Shown in pieces: positions 7,804 to 16,570 of a DNA stretch of 64,000 nt; position 1 is the stretch's first letter, and every line of letters starts with the position of its first letter. The position numbers and the translations under genes were made by a program. Source of the stretch: Thalassovita sp. (lineage in GTDB: Bacteria; Pseudomonadota; Alphaproteobacteria; Rhodobacterales; Rhodobacteraceae); the NCBI GenBank assembly GCA_029212905.1, contig JARGPB010000007.1, positions 1 to 64,000 on the forward strand, written 5' to 3'. Below the pieces are notes generated by a model. The model worked only from the letters and a program-made list of their open reading frames with translations. It was not told the DNA's origin and searched no databases.

Positions 7804-9009
7804 TCAGCCGTTCCGCGGCGCCAGTGCCTGTGCCAGATCCGCCAGAATGTCGTCGATATCCTCCAGCCCGGCCGAAATCCGAACCAGCCCCTCGCTGATG
7901 CCATGGGCCGCGCGTTCCTCGGGGGTGTATGTCGCATGTGTCATCGAGGCCGGGTGCTGGATCAGCGTTTCCGCATCGCCCAGGCTGACGGCGCGGTGGA
8001 TCAGGTTCAGTCGGTTCATCACGCGTTTCCCGGCCTCCAGCCCGCCCGTGACCTCAAAGGCAATCATCCCGCCGGACAGTGCCATCTGCTTTTGCGCCAA
8101 TGCCCGCTGCCCAAAACTGTCCAGCCCTGGATAAAACACGGTATCGACGGCGGGGTGGGACTCTAGGAATTGCGCGATCCGCTGCGCGTTTTCGCTGTGC
8201 CGCTGCATCCGCAGGGCCAGTGTTTTCAGGCCCCGCAGGATCAGCATTGCGTTGAACGGGGCGATCACAGCGCCCGTCATATCCTTCATGCCGATGGTGC
8301 GGACCTCGGTGATGTCCTCTTGGCGTCCCACCACCAGCCCGGCCAGCAGATCGCCATGCCCACCCAGGTATTTCGTCGCCGAGTGCACCACGAAATCCGC
8401 GCCCAGCTCGATCGGGCGGGACAGGACCGGCGTGGCATAGGTGTTGTCCACGATCACCCGCGCCCCATGCGCATGAGCAATCTTTGACACCGCAGTAATA
8501 TCCACCAGCCGCATATTCGGGTTCGCCGGGGTTTCAAAATAGACGAATTTCGTCCGATCGCTGATCGCGGCCTCCAGCTGTGTCGGGTCGGTCATGTCGA
8601 TATGCGTGACCTTGATGCCGAACCGCGTCAGCCCGTGCTGGAACAGCGCAAAGGTACAGCCGTACAGCGTCAGGTCCGTGATGATTTCGTCCCCGCTGTG
8701 CAGATAGGTCCACAAAAGCGAGGTGATCGCGCCCATCCCCGAGGCATTGGCCACGGCCGCCTCGGCGCCCTCCAGGCTGGCGATCCGGCGTTCCAACAGG
8801 TCGCTGGTCGGGTTGCCGACGCGCGAATAGACAAACCCAGCGCGGTCGCCCGCGAAAATCTCGGCCCCGGCCTCGGCAGTTTCGAACGCATAGGTCGAGG
8901 TCAGATGCAGCGGCGGCGTCAGTGCGCCATGCTCCTCCATCGGGTCGTATCCGAAATGGATGGCACGGGTGGCAAAGCCTGCGGGCGGGGTGTTTGACGC
9001 ATTGGCCAT
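7804..9009 (-). CDS. megL: L-methionine gamma-lyase
   Basis: 401 aa, a PLP enzyme of the Cys/Met metabolism family that splits methionine to methanethiol, ammonia and 2-oxobutyrate. The PLP phosphate-binding Tyr is in YSRVGNPT and the Schiff-base lysine in SATKYLGGHGD. The cysteine in LYGCTFALF (about residue 118) matches the active-site Cys characteristic of methionine gamma-lyases and absent from cystathionine enzymes, which decides the call. Its 3' end nearly abuts the convergent glycosyltransferase. It is transcribed divergently from an Lrp-type regulator, its likely controller, with several dyads in the gap. Confidence 0.88.
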   Translation of the reverse strand: MANASNTPPAGFATRAIHFGYDPMEEHGALTPPLHLTSTYAFETAEAGAEIFAGDRAGFVYSRVGNPTSDLLERRIASLEGAEAAVANASGMGAITSLLWTYLHSGDEIITDLTLYGCTFALFQHGLTRFGIKVTHIDMTDPTQLEAAISDRTKFVYFETPANPNMRLVDITAVSKIAHAHGARVIVDNTYATPVLSRPIELGADFVVHSATKYLGGHGDLLAGLVVGRQEDITEVRTIGMKDMTGAVIAPFNAMLILRGLKTLALRMQRHSENAQRIAQFLESHPAVDTVFYPGLDSFGQRALAQKQMALSGGMIAFEVTGGLEAGKRVMNRLNLIHRAVSLGDAETLIQHPASMTHATYTPEERAAHGISEGLVRISAGLEDIDDILADLAQALAPRNG

Positions 9010-9085
9010 TGGATTTCCTTCGATCTATTTGACCGCAAGAATGCCCTAATCGAACTGGCATTTAGTTGCTTTTTCATTCAGTATT

Positions 9086-9110
9086 TGCCAAAATATTGGC
9101 ATAACATGCC
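9086..9110. promoter_or_regulatory. Overlapping dyads in the megL-lrp divergent promoter
   Basis: TGCCAA and TTGGCA (4-bp spacer, 9086-9101) and GGCAT/ATGCC (3-bp spacer, 9098-9110) overlap. More TGCC/GGCA half-sites lie on both sides in the same AT-rich gap. Several phased half-sites are what an Lrp/AsnC octamer would bind. The assignment to the adjacent regulator is inferred. Confidence 0.5.
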
Positions 9111-9125
9111 ATAAAAGGCACCGAT

Positions 9126-9590
9126 ATGGATGAAAAAGACCTCCAGATTCTGCGCGAACTTCAGCGTGACGGGCGACTCAGCAATGCCGAACTGGCCGAG
9201 CGGGTGAACCTGTCGCCATCCCCGTGTCTGCGCCGTCTGCGGATGCTCGAACAAAGCAAGGTCATCGAGGGCTACACCGCGATTGTGAACCAAAAGGCCT
9301 ATGGCCTGCCGGTCACCGTGTTCATTCAGATCCGGCTGGATCATCACTCGACCGAGGCGGCGCAGATTTTCGAAACCCGCATTCAGACGATCGAGGAAAT
9401 CATGGATTGCCACCTGATGACCGGCGAGACGGACTATATCTTGCGGGTGGTGGTCGCCAGCCTCGAGGATTACGAGGCCTTCATTCGCACGCGCATTCAC
9501 CCGATCCCGAATATCGCCTCGATCAACACCAGCTTTGCCTATGGCGTCGTCAAGCAAAGCCGCTGCCTGCCTGGCACTGTGGGGGCTTAG
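9126..9590 (+). CDS. Lrp/AsnC-family transcriptional regulator
   Basis: 154 aa. The N-terminal helix-turn-helix is typical of the family (MDEKDLQILRELQRDGR, then NAELAERVNLSPSPCLRRLRML). The C-terminal half is the RAM effector domain, with HLMTGETDYILRVV where amino acids are sensed. It is divergent from megL, so methionine or another amino acid is the probable effector and megL the probable target, like many Lrp-family regulators paired with amino-acid catabolic genes. It may also control its own promoter. Confidence 0.9.
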   Translation: MDEKDLQILRELQRDGRLSNAELAERVNLSPSPCLRRLRMLEQSKVIEGYTAIVNQKAYGLPVTVFIQIRLDHHSTEAAQIFETRIQTIEEIMDCHLMTGETDYILRVVVASLEDYEAFIRTRIHPIPNIASINTSFAYGVVKQSRCLPGTVGA

Positions 9591-9630
9591 CCCGCGGGCG
9601 CGACCTGATCGCCGCGCCCACGGGGGTCAG

Positions 9631-11004
9631 TCAGCTGAATACCGTCTGCACCGCTCGCAGCGTGGCCGCGACCACGGTATCGGCCTCGGCCCGTGTCAGG
9701 CAGAACGGTGGGGCAAGGCCCAGAATATCGCCCTGCGGCATTGCGCGGCCGATGACGTTGCTTTGCTCCAGCATCTTGCCCGCGATCTGAGGCCCGATTT
9801 TCGCTGCCGCATCAAAGGCCGCAAGGCTATCGCGATCCTGCACAAACTCGACCGCGCACAGCATGCCCTCGCCACGGATGTCCCCGACATTGGGGTGATC
9901 CCCCAGCGCGTCCTGCATGGTTTGTTTCAGATAGGCGCCGACCTCGCCCGCGTTTTGGATCAGGTTCAGATCGTCCAGCAGTTTCAGGTTCGCCACGCCC
10001 GCCGCCGCGCCAATCGGGTGCGCCGAATAGGTCCAGCCATGGCCGATGGGCCCGTTTTCATCCGTGCCCTGTTCCAGCACTTTCCACATCTTGTCCGACA
10101 CGATGGATCCCGACAGCGGCGCATAGGCCGAGGTCAGCCCCTTGGCGATCGTGATCAGATCGGGCGTCATGCCATAGTGATCCGACCCGAACATCGTGCC
10201 CAACCGGCCAAAGCCCGTCACCACCTCGTCAGCGATCAGCAGGATGTCGTATTTGGTCAGAACCGCCTGGATGGCCTCCCAATACCCGGCGGGCGGAGGG
10301 ACGATTCCCCCCGTGCCCAGCACCGGCTCGCCGATGAATGCGGCGATTGTGTCGGGGCCTTCGCGCTGGATCAGGGCCTCCAGTTCAGCCGCGCAATGGG
10401 CGGTGAACTGCGCCTCGGTCTGGGCCTGATCGGGGCGGCGGAAATAATAGGGCGCCTCGGTGTGGATCACCTGTGACAGCGGCAGGTCGAACTTCTTGTG
10501 GAACAGCTCCAGCCCGGTCAGCGATCCTGTCACCAATCCCGAACCGTGGTACCCGCGCCAGCGGCTGATGATTTTCTTCTTTTCGGGACGGCCCAGGATG
10601 TTGTTGTAATACCAGACCAGTTTCACGTTGGTTTCATTGGCATCCGATCCGCCCAGGCCGAAATACACCTTGGACATATGCGTCGGCGCACGGTCCATGA
10701 TCATCTTGGCCAGCGTGACGGACGCCTCGGTGCCGTGGCCGACATAGGCGTGGTAATAGGCCAGCTCGCGCGCTTGGTCGGCGATGGCTTCGGCGATTTC
10801 AGGCCGACCATAGCCGACGTTCACGCAATACAGCCCGGCAAAGCCATCCAGTAGGCGATTGCCGTCGCGATCCTCGATATAGACGCCCTCGGCGGTTTTC
10901 AGAATCCGGGTCGGGCTTTCGCCTCGGGCGTGCTGGGCCAGATGGGTCGAGGGATGGAAAAAGCTGTCGCGGTCCCAGCTGTCCAGTTGATCATTTTTCA
11001 GCAT
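9631..11004 (-). CDS. Class III omega-aminotransferase (DoeD-like by context)
   Basis: 457 aa PLP aminotransferase of subgroup III. Recognisable parts are the SRWRGYHGSG segment, the cofactor Asp in LIADEVVTGFGRLG and the Schiff-base lysine in TIAKGLTSAYAPLSG. The family moves amino groups from omega-amines such as diaminobutyrate, putrescine or beta-alanine to pyruvate or 2-oxoglutarate. It is divergent from a DoeA-like ectoine hydrolase gene, so the diaminobutyrate to aspartate-semialdehyde step (DoeD role) is the best guess. Sequence alone cannot separate this from a general omega-amine:pyruvate transaminase. The start is the ATG after a GGAG-type site; an upstream extension is not supported. 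Confidence 0.8.
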   Translation of the reverse strand: MLKNDQLDSWDRDSFFHPSTHLAQHARGESPTRILKTAEGVYIEDRDGNRLLDGFAGLYCVNVGYGRPEIAEAIADQARELAYYHAYVGHGTEASVTLAKMIMDRAPTHMSKVYFGLGGSDANETNVKLVWYYNNILGRPEKKKIISRWRGYHGSGLVTGSLTGLELFHKKFDLPLSQVIHTEAPYYFRRPDQAQTEAQFTAHCAAELEALIQREGPDTIAAFIGEPVLGTGGIVPPPAGYWEAIQAVLTKYDILLIADEVVTGFGRLGTMFGSDHYGMTPDLITIAKGLTSAYAPLSGSIVSDKMWKVLEQGTDENGPIGHGWTYSAHPIGAAAGVANLKLLDDLNLIQNAGEVGAYLKQTMQDALGDHPNVGDIRGEGMLCAVEFVQDRDSLAAFDAAAKIGPQIAGKMLEQSNVIGRAMPQGDILGLAPPFCLTRAEADTVVAATLRAVQTVFS

Positions 11005-11038
11005 GTTACTCTCCTGTCCTACGCGCTTGGCGTGTGAA

Positions 11039-11132
11039 TTGTGCACAACATTGATCGAGTCTCTTGATTTATCCAAGTTTATTCACAGTAATTCAGGGGT
11101 GACGCCAGAGGAATTACACACGTTGTGTACAA
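11039..11132. promoter_or_regulatory. Two similar dyads in the aminotransferase-doeA divergent promoter
   Basis: TTGTGCACAA (11039-11048, a perfect palindrome) and TTGTGTACAA (11123-11132, one mismatch to symmetry) are 84 bp apart, one beside each start in this divergent gap. Symmetric sites with TTGT/ACAA arms are of the kind bound by GntR/FadR-type dimers. The gene at 13509 encodes such a protein, so it is the candidate binder. Confidence 0.5.
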
Positions 11133-11167
11133 CAGCGCCACTCGCCTCAGCAGTAAGGATCGTGAAA

Positions 11168-12352
11168 ATGGCAAATCCCAATGTTCCCTTCAGCCGAGCA
11201 GAGTATGATCGGCGCATTGCCCTGACCCGTGCCGCGATGGGTGCGGCGGGCCTTGATCTGCTGTTTGTCACGGACCCCTCTAATCAGGCCTGGCTGACGG
11301 GCTATGACGGCTGGTCCTTCTATGTGCATCAGGGCGTTTTGCTGGGTCTCGAGGGCGAACCGATCTGGTGGGGCCGCTATATGGACAGCATCGGGGCAGG
11401 GCGCACCTGCTGGATGTCTGCACAGTCGATCCATGGCTATGCGGATAACTTTGTCCAATCGACGCAGCGCCACCCGATGCAGGATCTGGCCGGTCACATC
11501 CGCGCCATGGGGCTGGATAGCGCCCGGATCGGGGTTGAAATGGACAACTACTATTACTCGGCCAAGGCCCATGCCGTTTTGACGCAGGATCTGCCCAACG
11601 CGCGGTTTTCCGACGCGACCGCCCTGGTGAACTGGCAGCGCCTGATCAAATCCGACGAAGAGCTGGGCTTCATCCGCAAGGCCGCCCGGATTTCGGACAA
11701 GGTCATCCGCACCGCCATCGACAAGGCCGAACCGGGCCTGCGCAAAAACGATCTGGTGGCCGAGATTTACCACGCCGCAATCACGGGTATTGATGACATC
11801 TGGGGCGATTATCCGGCGATTGTGCCGCTGACGCCTTCGGGGCTGGACGCCACCGCGGCGCATCTGACATGGAACGGGGACCAGATGCGCGCGGGCGAGG
11901 CCACGTTTTTCGAACTCTCGGGCTGTTACCGCCGCTATCACGCGCCGCTGTGCCGAACGGTGTTTCTGGGGCAGCCCCCTGTCGAAATGCTGGACGCCGA
12001 AAAGGCCCAGCTCGAAGGGATCGAGGCCGGCCTGGACGCCGCCCGCGCGGGCAATCGAACCGGGGACATCGCCCGCGCCTTTATCGGGGTGCTGGAAAAA
12101 TACGGCATCCACCGCGAGGGGCGCTGTGGCTATCCCGTCGGGCTCAGCTATCCGCCCGATTGGGGCGAGCGCACAGCCTCGATCCGGGCCGAGGACCAGA
12201 CCGTTCTTCAGCCCGGTATGGTGTTTCATTTCATGCCCGCCCTGTGGATGGACGCCTGGGGGCTGGAAACGACCGAGACAATCCTGATCACCGAAACCGG
12301 CGCGGCCCAGCCCCTGTGCAACGTCGCGCGCAAACTCTTTGTAAAGGGCTAG
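11168..12352 (+). CDS. doeA: Ectoine hydrolase-like M24 family protein (DoeA/EutD-like)
   Basis: 394 aa with the creatinase N-terminal domain and the pita-bread M24 domain. The sequence GYDGWSFYVHQGVL near residue 40 and the C-terminal block RCGYPVGLSYPPDWGERT are characteristic of the ectoine hydrolase branch rather than of proline peptidases, and the usual metal ligands of true aminopeptidases are not evident. The family opens the ectoine ring to N-acetyl-diaminobutyrate. The gene is followed after 3 bp by an M20 deacetylase and then a GntR regulator, fitting a catabolic operon. The frame is open further upstream, but this ATG follows a GTGAAA context and starts the conserved region. Confidence 0.75.
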   Translation: MANPNVPFSRAEYDRRIALTRAAMGAAGLDLLFVTDPSNQAWLTGYDGWSFYVHQGVLLGLEGEPIWWGRYMDSIGAGRTCWMSAQSIHGYADNFVQSTQRHPMQDLAGHIRAMGLDSARIGVEMDNYYYSAKAHAVLTQDLPNARFSDATALVNWQRLIKSDEELGFIRKAARISDKVIRTAIDKAEPGLRKNDLVAEIYHAAITGIDDIWGDYPAIVPLTPSGLDATAAHLTWNGDQMRAGEATFFELSGCYRRYHAPLCRTVFLGQPPVEMLDAEKAQLEGIEAGLDAARAGNRTGDIARAFIGVLEKYGIHREGRCGYPVGLSYPPDWGERTASIRAEDQTVLQPGMVFHFMPALWMDAWGLETTETILITETGAAQPLCNVARKLFVKG

Positions 12353-12355
12353 GCG

Positions 12356-13516
12356 ATGGAGGCACTGGACCGCACAACGCAAATCCTGCGCGATCTGGTT
12401 GGGTTTCCCACGGTGTCGGCGGACAGTAATCTGGCGCTGATCGACTATGCCGCCACCCTGCTCGACGCTGCGGGCGCCAAGGTGGACATCCACCGCGCCC
12501 CTTGCGGCACCAAGGCTAACCTTTTTGCCACGCTTGGCCCCGATGTCGACGGGGGGATCGTGCTGTCGGGGCACAGCGATGTGGTGCCCGTCACCGATCA
12601 GGTCTGGGCCTCGGATCCGTTTGTGCTTTGCGAACGGGACGGCAGGCTCTATGGGCGTGGGACCTGTGACATGAAGGGGTTCATTGCCGCCGTTCTGGCC
12701 ATGGCCCCGGCCTTGGCCCGGCAGGTCCGCGACCGCCCGCTCCATATCGCGCTGACCTATGACGAAGAGGTCGGCTGTTTCGGCGCGCAGCATCTGGCGC
12801 AGGTGCTACAGGCGCGCGGCGTGACCCCAGCCATCGCCATTATCGGCGAGCCAACCGAGATGCGCATCATCGAAGGCCACAAAGGATGCTATGAATATTC
12901 CACGCATTTTCATGGGCTTGAGGGGCACGGTTCCTTGCCGGATCAGGGCGTGAACGCGGTGGAAATGGCCGCGCGCTATGTCTCGCATCTGTTGGGGCTA
13001 AAGCACCGTTTGCGCGACATGGCGCCCCCGGACAGCCCGTTCCGCCCGCCCTGGACCACGATCAATGTGGGCGCGCTGAATGGCGGCGTGGCCCGGAATG
13101 TGATCGCCACTCAGGCGCAGGTGGATTGGGAAATGCGGCCGGTTCAGCCCGGTGATGCCGCATTCGTCAAACGCGCCTTGCAAGAGTACTGCCAGGCCGA
13201 ATTGCTGCCAATGATGCAGGCCGTGCACCCTGACGCGTCGATCCAGCTCGAGGTGATAGGCGAGGTCAGCGGCCTGATCCCCACCTCTGACAACAAGGCC
13301 CGCCAGATCGTCAGCGAATTGACCGGCGCGAATGGCGCGGATCAGGTGGCCTTTGGCACCGAAGCGGGTATATTCCAGGCCTTGGGCATGGATGTGGTTG
13401 TTTGCGGGCCCGGATCCATCGAACAGGCCCACAAGGCGGATGAGTACCTGTCGCTGACGCAGCTTTCTGACTGCCTGACAATGCTGGAACGACTCGGAGC
13501 ACGGCTGAATGACTGA
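12356..13516 (+). CDS. M20 family deacetylase (ArgE/acetylornithine deacetylase-like)
   Basis: 386 aa zinc metallohydrolase. Metal-ligand motifs are seen in order: LSGHSDVVPV, GRGTCDMKGF (bridging Asp), the catalytic Glu pair in TYDEEVGCFG, and a late FGTEAG region; the central dimerisation domain is present. ArgE-type enzymes remove an N-acetyl group from ornithine. Directly after a DoeA-like gene the likely substrate is N-acetyl-diaminobutyrate, a step done in known ectoine clusters by the unrelated DoeB/EutE (aspartoacylase-type) enzyme, not seen here. That substitution is inference. A plain arginine-pathway role would be odd in this operon. Confidence 0.8.
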   Translation: MEALDRTTQILRDLVGFPTVSADSNLALIDYAATLLDAAGAKVDIHRAPCGTKANLFATLGPDVDGGIVLSGHSDVVPVTDQVWASDPFVLCERDGRLYGRGTCDMKGFIAAVLAMAPALARQVRDRPLHIALTYDEEVGCFGAQHLAQVLQARGVTPAIAIIGEPTEMRIIEGHKGCYEYSTHFHGLEGHGSLPDQGVNAVEMAARYVSHLLGLKHRLRDMAPPDSPFRPPWTTINVGALNGGVARNVIATQAQVDWEMRPVQPGDAAFVKRALQEYCQAELLPMMQAVHPDASIQLEVIGEVSGLIPTSDNKARQIVSELTGANGADQVAFGTEAGIFQALGMDVVVCGPGSIEQAHKADEYLSLTQLSDCLTMLERLGARLND

Positions 13517-14198
13517 TCCAACACTGGGCCCCGACCAGGGCGCGGCCCCTTCGGTTCGGGATCGCCATGACGCCATGCACGCCGACATCCGCGAACGGAT
13601 TTGCCTGTTGGAATTCCCACCCGGTCAGCGCCTCTCCGAGGCCGCCCTGGCCGAGGAATTCGGCACCAGTCGCACCCCCGTCCGCCGCGTTCTGGCCAGG
13701 CTCGAGGACGAGGGGCTGGTGCAATCCGTCCACGGGGTCGGCACGCTGGTGACGGACGCGAATATTGACGAGCTAGAGCAGGTTTACCGCCTGCGGGTCG
13801 CGCTGACCGGCATGACCGGACAGATGGATCCGGTTCCGCCTGATGCGGCCTTTTTGGCGCGGATGGACCGGCTGATTGCCCGCAGCACCCAGATCATTGC
13901 AACCGGCACACCGCAAGAATTCACCCGGTTCGACATGGAGGTGTTTCAGACCCTGCTGGGGCTGACCTCGAACGCGCCCCTGCGGCAGGTGCTTGAACGG
14001 CTGTATTTCCAGACCAAGCGCATCTGGCTTCAGGCTGCGATGCAGGCCGATCTGCATCTGCAAGACGAGTTTCGGATCTTTCATCACGAACTCGAGGCTA
14101 TCCAGCTGGCCCTGCGGGTCAACGATCTAGAGGCCGTGGCCGAAATCCAGCGCGCTCATATCTCCATGAGCTTCAATCGGTTACAGCAAAACAGCTAG
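13509..14198 (+). CDS. GntR-family (FadR/FCD type) transcriptional regulator
   Basis: 229 aa. The winged helix is at about residues 20-90 (GQRLSEAALAEEFGTSRTPVRRVLARLEDEG with the VHGVGTLV wing), and the rest is an all-helical FCD ligand domain. It overlaps the deacetylase gene by 8 bp and is last in the doeA operon, so it probably represses the operon and the divergent aminotransferase, with a degradation intermediate as inducer. The FCD type differs from the MocR-type EnuR used in many ectoine clusters. Confidence 0.88.
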   Translation: MTDPTLGPDQGAAPSVRDRHDAMHADIRERICLLEFPPGQRLSEAALAEEFGTSRTPVRRVLARLEDEGLVQSVHGVGTLVTDANIDELEQVYRLRVALTGMTGQMDPVPPDAAFLARMDRLIARSTQIIATGTPQEFTRFDMEVFQTLLGLTSNAPLRQVLERLYFQTKRIWLQAAMQADLHLQDEFRIFHHELEAIQLALRVNDLEAVAEIQRAHISMSFNRLQQNS

Positions 14199-14231
14199 GT
14201 CGCCGTGCGGCCTGCCTGCCACTCCATAACC

Positions 14232-14252
14232 TTAACCTATGATAATGGTTAA
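14232..14252. promoter_or_regulatory. Perfect inverted repeat upstream of katG
   Basis: TTAACC and GGTTAA are separated by 9 AT-rich bases, ~105 bp before the katG start. It may be an operator for a peroxide regulator, but it does not match a full OxyR consensus, so only the dyad is claimed. Confidence 0.4.
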
Positions 14253-14357
14253 AAAATGCAATTTTGAATTATTCCAAACCACTGTTATCCCTGATCCCAT
14301 GGATTTTATTGCGTGGCGCTCTGACGCCACAGCAAACCTTAGTGAGCGGAGGAAACT

Positions 14358-16532
14358 ATGGACGGAAATGATATCAATACGGGTGGCAAATGCCCTGTCA
14401 TGCATGGCGGCAACACGGCCAGTAGCAAGACGGTCATGGATTGGTGGCCCAATGCGCTGAACCTGGACATCCTGCATCAGCACGATTCCAAACCGAACCC
14501 GATGGGCGCGGAATTCAAATATCACGAGGCGCTGAAAACGCTGGATGCCGAGGCTCTGAAATCTGATCTCAAGGCGCTGATGACCGACAGTCAGGACTGG
14601 TGGCCCGCCGATTGGGGTCACTATGGCGGGTTGATGATCCGCATGGCCTGGCACTCGGCCGGGTCTTACCGTCTGGCCGATGGGCGCGGCGGCGGCGGCA
14701 CGGGCAACCAGCGCTTTGCTCCGCTGAATTCCTGGCCGGACAATGCCAGCCTGGACAAGGCCCGCCGCCTGCTGTGGCCGATCAAAAAGAAATACGGCAA
14801 CGCGATCAGCTGGGCCGATCTGATGATCCTTGCAGGCAACATGGCCTACGAGTCCATGGGGCTTAAGACCTTTGGCTTTGCCTTTGGGCGTGCTGACATC
14901 TGGCACCCTGAAATCGACACCTATTGGGGCGCTGAAAAAGAGTGGCTCGCCCCCTCGGACGGTCGGTATGACGATCTGGGCAACCCCGCCACGATGGAAA
15001 ACCCCCTGGCCGCCGTTCAGATGGGTCTGATCTATGTGAACCCCGAGGGCGTCAACGGTCAGCCCGATCCCTTGAAAACCGCCGCTCAGGTGCGTGAAAC
15101 CTTTGCGCGCATGGCCATGGATGACGAAGAAACCGTCGCCCTGACCGCAGGTGGCCATACCGTCGGCAAGGCCCATGGCAACGGCGATGCCGGTCTTTTG
15201 GGGCCGGAACCCGAGGCCGCAGATGTGGACCAGCAGGGCTTTGGCTGGGCCAATCCCAACCAGACCGGCGTGGGGCGGCACACCGTCACCAGCGGGATCG
15301 AGGGCGCCTGGACCACCAACCCGACCCAGTGGGACAATGGGTATTTCGACCTGCTGTTGGGCTACGAATGGGAGCTGAAAAAATCCCCCGCCGGCGCCAA
15401 CCAATGGCAGCCCATCGACATCCAACCCGAGCATATGCCCGCCGATGTCGAGGACCCCTCGATCCGTTGTATGCCGATGATGACGGACGCCGATATGGCG
15501 ATGAAAATGGACCCGGCCTATCGCGCGATTTCCGAACGGTTCGCCAAGGATCCGGCCTATTTCTCGGACGTGTTCGCGCGTGCGTGGTTCAAACTGACTC
15601 ACCGCGATATGGGGCCGAAATCACGCTATGTTGGCCCCGATGTGCCCGCCGAGGATCTGATCTGGCAGGACCCGATCCCCGCAGGCCCCACCGGATATGA
15701 CGTCTCTGCCGTGAAATCCGCGATCGCCATCAGCGGGCTGAGCCTGTCCGACATGGTCTCGACGGCCTGGGACAGCGCACGGACCTATCGTGGTTCGGAT
15801 ATGCGCGGTGGGGCGAATGGCGCCCGCATCCGTCTGGCCCCGCAAAAGGACTGGGAAGGAAACGAGCCCGCCCGTCTGGCGCGGGTCCTGTCCGCGCTGT
15901 CCGCCATCGCCACCCAACATGGGGCCAGCCTTGCGGATGTGATCGTTCTGGCCGGGAACCTTGGGGTCGAACAGGCCGCCAAGGCCGCCGGGTTCGACAT
16001 CACCGTGCCCTTTGCCCCGGGTCGCGGCGACGCCACCGATGCCATGACCGACGCGCCGTCCTTTGATGTGCTCGAACCCCTGGCAGATGGGTATCGCAAC
16101 TGGCAAAAGGCCGATTACGTCGTCAGCCCCGAGGAACTGATGCTGGATCGTACCCAGTTGATGGGCCTGACCGCGCCGGAAATGACTGTTCTGGTGGGGG
16201 GGATGCGTGTGATGGGCACCAACCACGGCGGCACGTCGCATGGCGTGTTCACTGACCAGGTCGGCGCGCTCAGCACGGATTTCTTCGATGTGCTGACGGA
16301 TATGGCCTATAAATGGGTGCCCGCCGACGATGGCCTGTATGACATTCAGGACCGTCGCACCGGAGAGGTCAAATTCACCGCCACGCGGATGGATCTGGTG
16401 TTTGGGTCGAACTCGATCCTGCGCTCCTATGCCGAGGTGTACGCCCAGGATGACAACAAGGCCAAGTTCGTGACGGATTTCGTCGCGGCCTGGGTCAAGG
16501 TGATGAACGCCGATCGGTTCGATCTGGCCTGA
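14358..16532 (+). CDS. katG: Catalase-peroxidase
   Basis: 724 aa, the full two-domain length of bacterial KatG. The distal heme pocket is RMAWHSAGSYR (Trp98/His99), the tyrosine of the Met-Tyr-Trp adduct is in GLIYVNPEG, and the proximal heme His is in GGHTVGKAHG. The C-terminal domain (from about residue 420) is the inactive repeat of the first. It destroys hydrogen peroxide by catalase and peroxidase activity in the cytoplasm. A good AGGAAAC ribosome site precedes the ATG. The gene is single; the neighbouring regulator is convergent, so control is not obvious. Confidence 0.96.
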   Translation: MDGNDINTGGKCPVMHGGNTASSKTVMDWWPNALNLDILHQHDSKPNPMGAEFKYHEALKTLDAEALKSDLKALMTDSQDWWPADWGHYGGLMIRMAWHSAGSYRLADGRGGGGTGNQRFAPLNSWPDNASLDKARRLLWPIKKKYGNAISWADLMILAGNMAYESMGLKTFGFAFGRADIWHPEIDTYWGAEKEWLAPSDGRYDDLGNPATMENPLAAVQMGLIYVNPEGVNGQPDPLKTAAQVRETFARMAMDDEETVALTAGGHTVGKAHGNGDAGLLGPEPEAADVDQQGFGWANPNQTGVGRHTVTSGIEGAWTTNPTQWDNGYFDLLLGYEWELKKSPAGANQWQPIDIQPEHMPADVEDPSIRCMPMMTDADMAMKMDPAYRAISERFAKDPAYFSDVFARAWFKLTHRDMGPKSRYVGPDVPAEDLIWQDPIPAGPTGYDVSAVKSAIAISGLSLSDMVSTAWDSARTYRGSDMRGGANGARIRLAPQKDWEGNEPARLARVLSALSAIATQHGASLADVIVLAGNLGVEQAAKAAGFDITVPFAPGRGDATDAMTDAPSFDVLEPLADGYRNWQKADYVVSPEELMLDRTQLMGLTAPEMTVLVGGMRVMGTNHGGTSHGVFTDQVGALSTDFFDVLTDMAYKWVPADDGLYDIQDRRTGEVKFTATRMDLVFGSNSILRSYAEVYAQDDNKAKFVTDFVAAWVKVMNADRFDLA

Positions 16533-16570
16533 TCCTGCGCGGCGTCCCTGTCCGGGGGCGCCGCCTTTGC

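Noticed and set aside
11147..12793. 548-aa minus-strand frame across the doeA-like gene
   Set aside because: Antisense to a well-supported gene; composition not protein-like.
14232..14252. CtrA or OxyR site upstream of katG
   Set aside because: The two TTAA elements are inverted and 13 bp apart rather than TTAA-N7-TTAA, and the OxyR pattern is incomplete; listed only as an inverted repeat.
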